From the NCBI RefSeq assembly GCF_024166365.1, contig NC_064822.1, positions 148,372,823 through 148,436,822 of the forward strand: 64,000 bases of DNA. Direction: 5' to 3'. This DNA comes from Elephas maximus indicus (Eukaryota > Chordata > Mammalia > Proboscidea > Elephantidae). Positions 46,904 to 58,580 of this stretch are shown one piece after another; the first letter of the stretch is position 1, and each line of letters opens with the position of its first letter. The translations under genes were made by a program, and so were the position numbers. Under the pieces are notes generated by a model. It was not told where the DNA came from and made no database searches. It saw only the letters and a program-made list of their open reading frames with translations.

Positions 46904-47639
46904 AATAATAAAATAGGTTTGAATATAATATGATGTTTTTCACTGCTAAAAGCATTAGGAAATAGACCACTTGAGGTCAGGGTAACACCAAGAAGAATTT
47001 CCTGGCCCTAAAACGAACCACATTGCAAACTCTTCCTAAGTGCTTAGCAACATTCTGAAACAGATCCATTTATGTGAGGCTTGAGAAAGGAATGGGGCCT
47101 CTTGTGAACTTTTCAACCACAGAGAGGAGTGCTTTAAGAAAATACATTCAGAGTGATACAGCAAATGCTACATATAAGTTGGTGAGTCCCCTTATTAAAA
47201 AAAAAAAAAGTGTCAGCAGAAGATCTGCCTCCTGCTGAAAATGAAAATAGTTTGATTTTCAGAAATTAAATTTCTAAAAGCTCTAACAATTAAATATTAC
47301 ATGTTTAATGTTCTTTAATGTATATGATTGGATTTGAATTTCTTGGATAATTTTTTCATACACACACTAAAAAAAACTCTCTTTAAAAATATCTGTACTC
47401 TTTATGCAATGTCTTATTGAATAAGATAATGCAGATTGATATTAGTAACAATTGACATTTATTGATATCAGTCACTCTGTTAAGGGGCTCTTAAAGATAG
47501 AAAATAAGAATTTGCTGAGGTTGTTGTTTGATCTCTTTCAAGCAAGCTTGCCCAGGAGAAAATGTTGGTTCCAGCCCTCACAGCCCAAATGCGAGTGAGA
47601 TTATTAATAACGGTTGAGATATTAATAATGTTAATATAA

Positions 47640-47860
47640 TATGTTGATGAAGCAAAATTTTATCCTGCATTATCTCATTTAATATTCAAAACCACTCTGT
47701 GAGGCAGCTACTATTACTATCTCCAGTTTACTGATGATGTAACGGAGGCTTAGAGAGATTAAATAATTTATTCAATGTCACATGACTTGTCAGTGGTAGA
47801 GCCAGGACTCAAACTCCAGCAACCTAAATCCACCGTCATACTTGTAACCATTGTGGTATA
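47640..47860 (-). mobile_element. MIR SINE
   Basis: ATCTCATTTAATATTCAAAA, CTGTGAGGCAGCTACTATTA, GGAGGCTTAGAGAGATTAAA, GTCAGTGGTAGAGCCAGGAC form a well-kept reversed MIR. Confidence 0.75.
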
Positions 47861-48973
47861 TGTAAATGGCCTCTGTGGAGGAAGCATTGTTGGGGACACA
47901 GTTGTGACTCTGCCATGACCTTCATTTCTGTCTGTCTGGCTTCCTCATCTGTACAATGAGGGGGCAAATTTGGCTGATGGCTTTGGTCCACTGAAGGCCT
48001 AATGTTCTCTGATTCTCTTTGTTACAGCAAAACCGTAGAGAAACAGCTACCTGTGCAGTGTCTGAAATGGATTTTATTAAAAAGGGAAAAAACTTGAGAA
48101 ATGAATGGTGATTTATGAAAGAGAAAGTTAAAATCATACATATTAATCACTTAGGAAGTACAGTGAATTCATTTAGTGTTCCCTGTGCATATGAAAAAAT
48201 TGCTTTTACAGATGCCTTTGGCAATTGCATGCATAGACTGTGGAACTTAAACCTGGAAAACACTCATTTTTTTTGTTTCTTATATTTGAATCCAAGCATC
48301 TCAATATGGAGTTCCCTTTTTCGTAGTTATATTAATGATTAACAGTAAATTAGAAAAATTTTTCCAGGGAGACTTCAGCCCCCTATTTCTAAAATATGCT
48401 TGTATGCCTTTCTTGGGTGTGACCAAAGGATCTTTGGATTTTCAAGTGAACTCTTCCTCTTTGTAACTACCAACTTCCATTTTTATTAACTAGTCAAGCA
48501 TGTTTTACTTTACACTGCGATAAGGGGATCAGAAACAACTTCCCCACATCTAAGGGGATCTTAATCAATTGCAAGAATACATGAGTGGCATAGTGTGGAG
48601 GCTTCCTGCCTAGGAGAGGAAGAGATCTCCTTTGGACTATTACTTTCGATTCCATTGATAGAGAAAATTAGGTAATCTTGAAATAAGGGTGCTTTTGCCT
48701 GCAAACCATTTCAAGAGGACATGAGGTAAATTGTCACCCCCCCCCTTGACCTTCAACTAACCTTTTGCTTTTAACATATGTTTTGAAGTGCTGGCCATAT
48801 TGATTTCCATGGCTGTTTGGGTACAAGTTACAGAGAAACCTGCTGCCCGCAAGTCTTTAACAGTATTTTGAACCTTGAACCTTGAATATAAGTATTGAAG
48901 ATGGCCTTATGGCTCACAGAAGACTGGCTGCCTAGCTTCGACTACAAAAACATCTGCCAAAGGTGCATTAAAC

Positions 48974-49161
48974 CCCAAACACATTGTTGTTGAGTCAATT
49001 TCGACTCATAGCAACCCTATATAACAGAATAAAACTGTCCCATAGGGTTTCCAAGGCTGTAATCCTTATAGGAGCCATACTACCACATCTTTCTCTCATG
49101 GAGGTGGACTTGAATCAATGACCTTTGGGCTAGCAGTCAAGTGCTTAACCACTGCACAACC
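48974..49161 (-). mobile_element. AfroSINE, long subtype, with 14-bp target-site duplication
   Basis: Reversed tail TTGTTGAGTCAATTTCGACT, middle GCCATACTACCACATCTTTC and head TGCTTAACCACTGCACAACC. The perfect repeat AAGGTGCATTAAAC flanks it at 48960-48973 and 49162-49175. Confidence 0.95.
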
Positions 49162-49175
49162 AAGGTGCATTAAAC

Positions 49176-49353
49176 AAAAGCAACAACAACAACAAAAAAA
49201 TCGAGTTGCTGCCAACTTGATTCTGACTCATAACAACCCTATAGGACAGAGTAGACTGTCCTGTAGTGTTTCCAAGGAGCAGCTGGTGGATTAGAACTGC
49301 TGACCTTTTGGGCAGCAGCTGAGTGCTTAACCACTGTGCAATCAGGGCTCCAA
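49176..49353 (-). mobile_element. AfroSINE, short subtype
   Basis: Begins with (CAA)-rich sequence, then TGCTGCCAACTTGATTCTGA, AGTGTTTCCAAGGAGCAGCT and ends TGTGCAATCAGGGCTCC. It directly abuts the duplicated target site of the previous SINE, in the same orientation. Confidence 0.9.
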
Positions 49354-49983
49354 GTTTCATTAAGTCGCCTCTAATTCAGCTCCCTAACTCTGAGGTCTTA
49401 TTGCCCAGGGTGCACCATGAATAGCATAAGCTCCCTGTGCAAGTGACTGGAGAAGTGGTGAAGGTATCAAGGACTCTCCTGTATATACTGAGTTCCTCTT
49501 TGTGGCACAGCCACAGGAGAGACCACTGGGTTCTCAGGCATTTTTCAGTTTATTTTAATGTGAATCAAGCTTTTGTGTTCTGGCATTTCTGTCTCTCAAT
49601 GTCAGAAGGAATGAGTGATAAAAAATAAATGGATAGTTAATGTGATAGGAAACTGATGTAGCAAAAAAAAAAAAAAAAAATCCAAGTATCAAGGGTTCTT
49701 TTTTTGGCAAAGACTCTTTCACTGTGAAGTAATTTAAAAGAGTAAATGTGCAATTCATCATAAACACACGTAATCTAGCTTTCAGAAGAAGAGAATAGCA
49801 AATCTTAAACACACTGAATTTTCTTTTTCTGCTTTGATGCCTGTTAAATAACTTCAATTCTTTCTTCTATTGCCTTTGTTACCAATGTCCCCATCACTGC
49901 GAAATTTAACTTTTTTTTTTTTGTTGTTAGGAAAAGTAAGGCCACATGAATTGAATGAAACTCGAGCCTCACTAATATCCAGG

Positions 49984-49998
49984 GCAGCAGGTGGCAGC
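49984..49998 (+). promoter_or_regulatory. CTCF-like motif (14 of 15)
   Basis: GCAGCAGGTGGCAGC matches the CTCF core at all but the first position. It lies in non-repetitive sequence amid repeats. Weak evidence on its own. Confidence 0.3.
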
Positions 49999-50399
49999 CT
50001 TCCAGAGCTGCTTTTCCAAAATGCTGCTCTCACTTTTGATTGTCAAGGGGGAGGGAACGGAGGGGTTTTGAAACACTGAGAACTTCTGAGGATTAACATG
50101 GACTCAGACACCTCATTACAGAGGTTTGCAGACAGTGACAGGAGAGCCCTGGAGGTGAGGGTGATCCTGGAGCTGGACTTCATGCAAGTTGGAGTATAGA
50201 AAGAAAGAAAAAAGAAAAAAGTAAAAGAACTCCATTTGTGGTGTTAATGATGTTAGCTCCCAATCAATGAAAGCTATCACCTCCTGGCAACTGACAACCA
50301 GATACTGAATTTCTAAGGAGATAATCAGCATAATGATGTTAATTAAATACAGTAGTAGGTTTTACAAGCTCAGTGGTATAAAAAACAATGTGTGTTCCT

Positions 50400-50490
50400 T
50401 CACTCTACTGTGAGTTTCTACTGGCAGCAATATATTATGCAATGAATGTCACAGGGGGAATGCTCAATAAATATTTATAGAGTTAATTTA
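50400..50490 (+). mobile_element. L2 LINE 3' end fragment
   Basis: ACTCTACTGTGAGTTTCTAC, AATGAATGTCACAGGGGGAA and TGCTCAATAAATATTTATAG match the forward L2 terminus. Confidence 0.5.
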
Positions 50491-50515
50491 AATTAAATGT
50501 CACATAATGACATAT

Positions 50516-50727
50516 AAGGTTCCTGGGTGGCACAGTTTGCTCCCTGACTACTAACTTGAAGGCCGGGAGTTCAAACCCACTCAGAGGCATGGTGGAGGAA
50601 AGTCCTGGCAATCTGCTTTCTTAAAGATTACAGCCAAGAAAACCCTATGGAGCAGTTCTAGTCTGTAACATGTGGGGTTGCCATGAGTTAAAATCGATTT
50701 GGTGCCAAAGGTTTCTTTTTTTCTGTT
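50516..50727 (+). mobile_element. AfroSINE, third subtype
   Basis: After the head and B-box GTTCAAACCCACTCAGAGGC, the middle reads GAAAGTCCTGGCAATCTGCT TTCTTAAAGATTACAGCC. The CAGAGGC block distinguishes this subtype. Tail CATGAGTTAAAATCGATTTG. Confidence 0.88.
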
Positions 50728-50993
50728 TTTAATGGATAATATACCTATTTATCAAATTTGAACTTCTTTATGTCAAGCAGTGTGCTAAGTGGATATACGA
50801 ATATATACTTACACACCTTTCCCTCTTGGGGTTTATAGTTTAACTATAACCAAAATGCAAGTTTGAAAGCTTGTCTTATTTGATTTCAGTTGCATTAAAT
50901 TGACTTTTAGTGCAGGAAAAAAAAAGTATGCATCTTCCAGAGCGTTTTAGATTGTATTTTGAATTAGTAGATATAGATAACCACTGTGTTATG

Positions 50994-52612
50994 TGGCAGG
51001 TGCCATCCAGTCAGTTCCAACTCATAAAGACTCTGTGAAAACAGAAAGAAACACTACCCAGTCCTGTGCCATCCTCATAATCGCTGATATGCTTGAGCCC
51101 ATCGTTGCAGCCGCTGTGTCTGTCCATCTCATTGAGATCTTCCTCTTTTTCACTGACCCTTTATTTCGCTAAGCATGACGTCCTCCTCCAGGGACTAGTC
51201 CCACCTGGTAACATGTCCAAAGTACATGAGACGAAGTTTTGCTATCCTTGATTCCAAGTAGCACTCTGGCTATACTTCTTCCAAGACAGATTCCTTCTTT
51301 TTTCTGGTAGTCCATGGTATATTCAATATTCTTTGCCCACATCATAATTCAAAAGCATCAATTCTTCTGTCTTCGTTATTGTTTGCCCAGTTGTTGCATG
51401 CTTATGAGGCGACTGAGAATACCACGGCCTGGGTCAGGAGCACCTTAGTCCTCAAAGTGACATATTTGCTCTTTAACACTTTAAAGAGGTCTTTTGAACA
51501 GATTTGTCCAGTGCAATATGTGGTTTGATTTCTTCACTGCTACTTCCGTGGTCAGTGATTGTGGATCCAAGTAAAATGAGATCCTTGACAACTTCAGTAT
51601 ATTCTCCATTTTTCATGGTGTTCCTTATTGGTCCAATTGTGAAGATTTTTGTTTTCTTTATGTTGAGGTGCAATCCATAGTGAAGGCTGTAGTCTTTGAT
51701 CTTCATCAGTAAGTGCTTTAAGTCCTCTTCACTTTCAGCAAGCAAGGTTGTGTCATCTGCATATCTCAGGTTGTTTATAAGCCTTCCTCCAATCCTGATA
51801 CTGTGTCCTTCTTCATATAGTCCAGCTTCTCAGATTATTTGCTCACCATACAGATTGAATAAGTATGGTGAAAGGATATAACCCTGACACACAATTTCCA
51901 GATTTTAAGCCATGCAGTATCCCCTTGTTCTATTCCAAAGACTGCCTCTTAGTCTATCTATGTACAAGTTCCTCATGAGCACAATTGAGTGTTCTGGAAT
52001 TCCCATTCTTCACAATGTTATTCATAATTTGACACGATCTACACATTAGAATGCCTTTGCATAGTCAATAAAACACAGGTGAACATTTTTCTGGTATTCC
52101 CTTCTTCTAGCCAGGATCCATCTGACATTAGCTGTGTTATTCCTCATTCCAAGTTCTCTTTTGAATCCAGCTTGAATTTCTGGAACTTCCCTGTTGGTGT
52201 ACAGCTGCAACCATTTTTATAATTTTCTTCGGCAAAATTTTACTTGTGTGTCATATTAATGATATTGTTTGATAATTTCTGCGTTTTGATTATCACCCTT
52301 CTTTGGAATAGGCATAAATATGGATCTCTTCCCATTGGTTGGCTAGGTAGCTGTCTTTTAAATTTCATGGCATAGACAAATGAGCACCTCCAGCACCGCG
52401 TCATTTGTTGAAATATCTCAGCTGATATTCTGTAAATTCCTGGATCCTTGTTTTCTGTCAATGCCTTCAGTTCAGCTTGGACTTTCCATACTGTTGGTTC
52501 TTGATCATATGCTACCTCCCGAAATGGTTGAATGTTGACCAATTCTTTTTGGTACAGTGACTCTGTGTATTCCTTCCATCTTCTTTTAATGCTTCCTGCA
52601 TCATTCATTATT
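50994..52612 (-). mobile_element. RTE-clade LINE, 5' truncated 1.6 kb copy
   Basis: Starts at the reversed tail AGGTGCCATCCAGTCAGTTC and runs to the AATGCTTCCTGCATCATTCA region, covering the C-terminal half of the RTE ORF. Minus-strand open frames at 51473-51745 (LAESEEDLKHLLMKIKDYS) and 52240-52608 (INDAGSIK-type region) are broken RT-domain and linker fragments. Confidence 0.92.
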
Positions 52613-52947
52613 TTGCCATTAGGTATTTAACAACCATTAGCTATTTAAAAACTCATGTAGCTATGAAAAAACTAGTTTCATTATTAAATGAATATATATG
52701 TGTGAGAAGAATTTTCTGAAGTAAATACCCTAATCATTTTACTATAATAGCAGCTGTTTAAAATAGATGTCAATGTGAAGTATGTCTATGTGTGTGTGTG
52801 TGTGATTGTATATATGTGACATGTGTGAGCTAAGAATATGTGAGTGAAAGAGAGGCAGAGAGTAAGAGGGCACTAAGGCCATTTTGAACATATCTTTCAT
52901 GTGTTAATGACTAGCATTCATTTGAAGTAAAAGCTGTTCTTAAATAT

Positions 52948-53122
52948 TCCGTGGAGTCCTTGGGTAGTGCAAACAGTTAAACGCTCAACTACTACCCAAA
53001 AGTTAGCAGTTTGAATCCATCCAGAGGCACCTAGGAAGTAAAGCCTGGCAATCTTCTTCCAAAAGATCACAGCCTTGAAATCTCTCTGGAGCACACATGA
53101 GGTCGCTGAGTCAGAATCTGAA
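52948..53122 (+). mobile_element. AfroSINE, third subtype
   Basis: GGAGTCCTTGGGTAGTGCAA head, B-box GTTTGAATCCATCCAGAGGC, CCTGGCAATCTTCTTCCAAA middle and GGTCGCTGAGTCAGAATCTG tail. The tail is degraded. Confidence 0.8.
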
Positions 53123-53297
53123 GGAGCTTCATGAGAAATCCAAGTGGATATAGGGAAGGAGAACCCTTCAGGCAGAGACAATAATAATGGCAACACACTG
53201 AGGCAGGGCTGTCCCATTGTGAGAAGGGGAGAGAGGTCAGACAGGTAACAGGAGACCAGATCACTAAATTACTTGTGGGTTACTGTAAGACCTTTAA

Positions 53298-54820
53298 CAT
53301 TTTTTAAGACTTTTTATTTTGAAATTATTTTAGGTTGATAGAAGATTAGCAGAGATAGTACAGAGAGTTCCTGTATACGCTTTCCCCAGATTCCTGTAAT
53401 GTTAACATCTTATATAACTGTGGTACACTTATGAAAATGAAAGCATTAACATTGGTACAATAACTAGTAACTAAACCATAGATTTTACTCAAATTTCATC
53501 AGGTTTTCCACTAATTAGAACTCTACTAAACTAATTCGATTCCAGGATCTCTTCCAGGATACAATATTGCATTTAATCATCCTATCTCCTTAGTCTCTTC
53601 TGATCAGTATCAGTCTATCTTTGTTTTTTATAATCTCAACATTTTGAAGAGCACTGTTCAGGTATTTTGTAGAATGTCACTCAATTTGCATTCATTTTAT
53701 CTTTTTTTTTATGGTTAGACTAGGATTATGAGTTTTGGGGGAAGAATATCATACAAGTGAAATTCCATTCACATTATATCAGTGGGTGCATGATATCAAC
53801 ACAACTCACCACTGGTGATATTAGCCTTGATCACTTGATTAAGGTAGTGTTTGGCATTATCTGTTTTCTCCACTGTAAAGTTACTATTATTTCCTGTTCC
53901 ATACTCTATTTGGAGCGGAATTAATCTTTATCTCCTGGAGGGAGGAGTATCAAAGAATTTGTGTACAACGTTAAAATCATGACAGTAATTAATAAGTAAT
54001 TCAAGGAAGATAGTTTGAAGTTGAGTAAATATCCTGTTTTTCCTTAAAGTTCTTATTCCAGTATTCATCAGTGAATCTTGCCTGCAGTAATTATTACTAT
54101 GATGTTCCAATGGTTATTTTCATTGCCTTCATTTCTTCTATATATATTGTTTAGATTTTTTTGGTAAAGAAGATTTGTTCCTTTTTCCCCATTTATTTAT
54201 TTATTCATTCATTCATTCATTTATATCTGTACGGACTCATATATATTTATTTTATTATTTGGGCTATAATTCAGTATGATCATTATTTATCATATTGCCC
54301 AAATTGTTTCAGCTTTTTCTATTGGGAGTTCCTTCAAGTTAGTTCCTGTGCCTCCCTTCCATTTCTTTTGGAACAGTTTCTTACTCTCAGGCACTACAAG
54401 ATGCTTGTATTTTTCTTGCCTCAATCTTAAAATTAGCCATTTCTCAAAGGAGTCACAGGTGTCCCCCTTGCTACTAGGTTATCACTGCTTCTGGGATCTC
54501 TCGGTGGACAGAGCTAGAAAATATATGGTTGCGTACTAACCCATGCATATGCATTGATCTTCATTCATTTCTGTATCTCTCTGTGTGATAGTTATATATG
54601 TATACATATATATAAACATGAGCTCACACTGATATCTCTGACTCTAATCTAGCACCACAGAGTTGAAGTCTAGCATTCCCACTCTGCTTATTTGTAACTT
54701 ATTTTTCTGACAGTGAGAAACTGGCTCCCATTATCTACTATTTATTGACTTACTTGTTCAACTTAGTATACAGCCAAAGTACTTTCAAAATTACTAATTG
54801 GTATCTAGGACTTCGACTAT
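53298..54820 (-). mobile_element. L1 LINE 3' UTR region (old L1M-type)
   Basis: The reversed 3' end starts with TTTTTATTTTGAAATTATTT, then ACAGAGAGTTCCTGTATACG, AATGTTAACATCTTATATAA, CACTGTAAAGTTACTATTAT and GTGAGAAACTGGCTCCCATT, an extensive match to the long non-coding 3' region of an ancient L1. No coding part is included. The ATTT/ATTC repeat at 54191 lies within it. Confidence 0.7.
54191..54222. repeat. (ATTT)n/(ATTC)n tetranucleotide repeat
   Basis: Three to four ATTT units are followed by four ATTC units within the old L1. Confidence 0.85.
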
Positions 54821-54840
54821 TAATTTTAAGAAGACGGTAT

Positions 54841-55045
54841 TGTTGTTGTGTGCCAGGGAGATGATTCCGGCTCGCAGTGACCCTATAGGACAGGGTAGAA
54901 CTGCCCCATAGGGTTTCCAAGGCTGAAATCTTTACAGAAGCAAACTGCCACACCTTTCTCCCTCTGAATGGCTGGTGAGTTCTAACTGCCAACCTTTTGG
55001 TTAGCAGCCCAGCACTTAACCATTGTGCCACCAGGGCTCCTTAAA
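54841..55045 (-). mobile_element. AfroSINE, long subtype
   Basis: Reversed tail GAGATGATTCCGGCTCGCAG, middle AAGCAAACTGCCACACCTTT and head CACTTAACCATTGTGCCACC. A 10-base repeat AAGA(C/A)GGTAT with one mismatch flanks it at 54831-54840 and 55046-55055. Confidence 0.92.
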
Positions 55046-55085
55046 AAGAAGGTATATGACTATTTTATGATCATTTTAAGAATTA

Positions 55086-55440
55086 CGGTCGGGCGCATGT
55101 TGGATCAGGGGCAGATTACCCAAAAGGCAAGGTAAGCACCGTGCCTACCAGATCATCTGTAGTGAACAATTTCACATTTTTTTCACCACATTGAAGATTC
55201 TGCTTCCAGGTATGGCTGACATGTGTCTCTCTCCCAACTCCATAGCACCGTCCTACAGAATCAAAGCCTCTTTTCAAATTTATAATCCCTGACAGGCACA
55301 GATTACCCAGTAAGCAAGGTAAGCAAGCACAGGCTTATTTGTGCTTACTTATGTGTGAAACCCATGTGAAATTTGCCACTACAGAGTAGTAAGTAAGCAC
55401 AAGCAGGCCTGTGCTTGCTTATTGGACACTAGCCCATTAT
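55086..55440. repeat. Unclassified repeat with 31-bp inverted arms
   Basis: The arms at 55320-55350 and 55391-55421 are reverse complements at 28 of 31 positions (AAGCAAGCACAGGC pairs with GCCTGTGCTTGCTT), separated by 40 bases. A related motif lies 187 bases upstream: CAGATTACCCA at 55112 and 55299, each followed by GCAAGGTAAGCA, and the near-palindrome GGTAAGCACCGTGCCTACC at 55131-55149. I do not recognise the family. Confidence 0.6.
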
Positions 55441-56155
55441 TGATGATACTAACAAATAATGAAATCAGTGGGTACAGCTCAGCTCATTTTTAATCATGTA
55501 AAGCAACGTTTGAATATCATGGATCTCTGACCAGTGTCCTCCATGTCCCTCTTTGTAGCAAAGAGTGTAGCTAAGCAATGAGCTGGAGAAATGGCTCGAA
55601 AATACCCCATGTGAAAAGAGTGGGTACCTTGTGGCTTAAATGTGGAAACTTGAGGGTAACCATCTTTGCCCCATTCCATGGCACTTGAGTGGATGGATGG
55701 ACCACAGATATACCAACAATTGAGCTACTTCGCCTATGGGTGAGTGCTTGCCACAGTCCAGTTATCTACATGACATGCATTGACACAAATTGTTTTCAAA
55801 TACTTTTCCAAATGGACAAAAGCTTGAAGGTGCAGGTAGATAAAAATTAAAAATTTTTTAACCATATTTTATTTTTAGTAATTCTCTTTACATTTTAAGG
55901 AAAATGAGCTTTGCACATCTTAGATAGGACTAAGAGGGAAGAGAGCAGTTAGTATTTCACACTGAAATTGCTTAATTGGCTGTAAGGTGGCTGACATGAA
56001 TCCTACTAGATCTGAAGCAAGAAGAAAACTGAGATACCTATGAATTAATACATGTGTTTTGAATGCCATCTAAAGTCACATAAATATTGTCCGTCGAAGA
56101 GTTCTTCAAAAGGTGTAAAACTTGATGTTTCACCTTGTTTATCTAATACATAAAC

Positions 56156-56215
56156 TAGCCCTTGAAAATAACAAGTATTATAAAATAGCCCTTGAAAATA
56201 ACAAGTATTATAATT
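56156..56215. repeat. 30-bp tandem duplication
   Basis: Two adjacent copies beginning TAGCCCTTGAAAATAACAAG are identical for the first 28 bases and differ only in the last two. No divergence suggests a recent event. Confidence 0.9.
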
Positions 56216-56784
56216 GAATAGCTATTACATAAATATATTTTTACATAAAAATAATGAAAAATAGGAAGTTTCTGAAGCTTAGTTATGGACGTAGGTATAC
56301 TGCATTAGAGTGCTGAACAAATAGGAGTAATAAGAAAATCAGTTCAACGGCACTGAAATAGTCTTGGTAAGCAGTATCCAATAGCTTGTTAAAATGATAG
56401 TTATCTTTCATTGTTTATCATCATAAGCCAACAGAAAACAGGAACTTAAGATAAAAATAAATCACTTCCTTCAAATGCTTTCAATAAGTCCTTTGTCTGA
56501 TTTATCTTAATTCAAGATTTACATGTGCAGTTTTTAGTGGACAATGCAACAGGGACCATAAGATGCTTAAAATATCACCAAAGACTTATTAGAAAAGTAT
56601 AAACTGAAAATTTTCCTGGATGCACAAAATCAAAGAAAGTCCTTTAGTGTATGAGCCATGTTGCCTGTGGGCCTAAGCTTGCCTGTCCTTTCTCTCTCCC
56701 ATAAACAGTACGTACAGATGCTTCACCTTCATCTTTCTTCTGTAGTTTCTATTTCCTTTCAGGGACCTTTACGCATGTTTTTTC

Positions 56785-56875
56785 TCCCTCCCTTCCTCCC
56801 TTGTTCCCTTCCTCTCTCCCTTTTTCCCTCCTTGTCTCCCTTCTTCCCTTCCTTCTTTAATTCTTTCCTCCCATT
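56785..56875. repeat. Polypyrimidine (CCTT)-rich tract
   Basis: About 90 bases are almost only C and T on the + strand (CTCCCTCCCTTCCTCCCTTG and onward), a strand-asymmetric and possibly triplex-prone run. Confidence 0.8.
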
Positions 56876-57418
56876 TGTCAAATCAAGCAAGATTGTCAAA
56901 TCTTGCTTTTCTTTTTGTCATTGTTCTTCTAGCACTCTACCACTGACCACGCGTCTTTTCTGTCTGTATTTACTTCACACTAATAAGCCTATCAGAAATG
57001 ACTATTCTATTCCTCCTTTTGCCTTCCTTTTCTCTCTTTTGGGGTCATTGCGTGTAAAGAGAGCAATTTAATCATTAAATACACTAATGCAGCCACTTTT
57101 ATCACCTATGGTTATCTCCATGTCCTCTCTTGTATAACATGCACACATATGCATACTTGTTTTTTACACACAAAAAAAACTGTGACTGTCCATATCAGTC
57201 ATTGCTTTGTCCATATCATAGAGTAGGCCTTTGTTTCCTTCTTTTTGCCTCCTGACCTGACTGATTAAGGCAGTCAAAACAAAGAACTGGTTTATATGAC
57301 CAGGCAAGATCACTCTGTTGTCTTGTTTGTGATGATATGCCACAGTTCCCTGATTTTTTTTTTTTTCTTTTTCAAGTGTCAAGTTGTGGCATTTTCTTTG
57401 AAATCCACTGCTACTATT

Positions 57419-57453
57419 CCTTTTTTTTTTTGAACATTTTATTGTCTTTTAGG
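57419..57453 (-). mobile_element. L1 LINE, 3' terminus (separated by RTE)
   Basis: The poly-T run at 57421-57431 and AACATTTTATTGTCTTTTAG are the reversed 3' end of the L1 that resumes at 57923. The target repeat ACTGCTACTATT lies at 57407-57418. Confidence 0.75.
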
Positions 57454-57922
57454 TTAAAATCACTTTGAGGAGTAAGGTGCTCCTGACCCAAGCCATGGTA
57501 TTTTCAATCACCTCATATGTATGCAAAAGCTGGGCAAAGAAAAAAGAAGACTGAAGAATTAATGCCTTTGAATTATGGTGCTGGTGAAGAATATTGAATA
57601 TACCATGGACTGCCAGAAGAACTAACAAATCTGTCTTGGAAGAAGTGCAGCCATGATGTTCCTTAGAAGCAAGGATGGCGAGACTTCATCTCACATGTTT
57701 TAGACATGTTATCAGGAGGGATTAGTCCCTGGAAAAGGACATCATGCTTGGAAGGGTAGTGAAAGAGAGGAAGACCCTCAACAAGACAGACTGAACCAGT
57801 GGATGCAAAAATGGGCTTGTGCATAACAAGACTGTGGTGATGGCATGAGACTAGGCAATGTTTCATTCTGTTGTACATAGGTTTGTTATGAGTCAGAACG
57901 GACTTGACAGAGCCTATCAAAG
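57454..57922 (+). mobile_element. RTE-clade LINE, 5' truncated, inserted in L1 3' UTR
   Basis: ACCCAAGCCATGGTATTTTC, AATATACCATGGACTGCCAG, CCTGGAAAAGGACATCATGC and TTATGAGTCAGAACGGACTT cover the last 470 bases of RTE. The (CAA)n tail is lost. Confidence 0.9.
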
Positions 57923-58580
57923 ACAGGTGAAAGTTTACACAGCAAATTAATTTCTCATTTAATAATTCATATACAAATTATTTCACGACTTTGGTTGTTG
58001 TCCCTGCAATGTGTCAGCACTCTCTCCGTTTCCACCCTGCCTTTCCCATTTCCATCTGTCCAATTTCCCACCCCCTCCTTGCCTTCTCATGTTTGCTTTT
58101 CGGCAAATGTTGCCCTTTGGTCTTGTATAGTTGATTGTTCTAAGAAGCACATTGCTCACAGGTGTTATTGTTTACTTTGTAGGCCAATCTATTATTTGAC
58201 TGAAAGGTGACCTCCAAAATTGGCATCGGTTCCAGATTAAAAGGGTGTCTTAAGGCAATAATCTTGGAGGTTCCTCCAGTCTCTATCAGTCCAGTAAGTC
58301 TGGTCTTTTTTATGAGTTTGAGTTAGGTTCTAAAATTTTCTCTCATTCTAACTGGGACCTTCTATTGTGTCCCTGGTCAGAGCGGTCGGTAGTGCTAGCC
58401 AGGCACCATCTTATTTCTTATTCTTCTGATCTCAGGCTACAGGAGGCTGTGGTTTGCATGAGCCATTAGTCCTGTGCACTAATTGCCTCCTTGAGTCTTT
58501 GGCTTCTTTTACTCTCCTTTGTTCCAGACAGAAAGAGACCAATAGTTGTATCTTAGCTACTCACAAAGTTTTAAGATCCC

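Larger units (their letters stand above)
44691..48959. other. Intergenic sequence between repeat clusters
   Basis: No gene is recognised. Holds an RTE tail, one SINE, two MIRs and the palindrome at 46882, each listed separately; the remainder looks like unique AT-rich DNA. Confidence 0.6.
55441..57406. other. Intergenic sequence without a recognised gene
   Basis: AT-rich DNA with a 30-base tandem duplication at 56156 and a pyrimidine tract at 56785. The open frame 56658-57071 is produced by the pyrimidine tract and shows low-complexity Ser/Pro/Phe/Leu only. Confidence 0.6.

Noticed and set aside
56658-57071. 137-residue open frame rich in Ser, Pro, Phe and Leu
   Set aside because: It is produced by a low-complexity CCTT tract.
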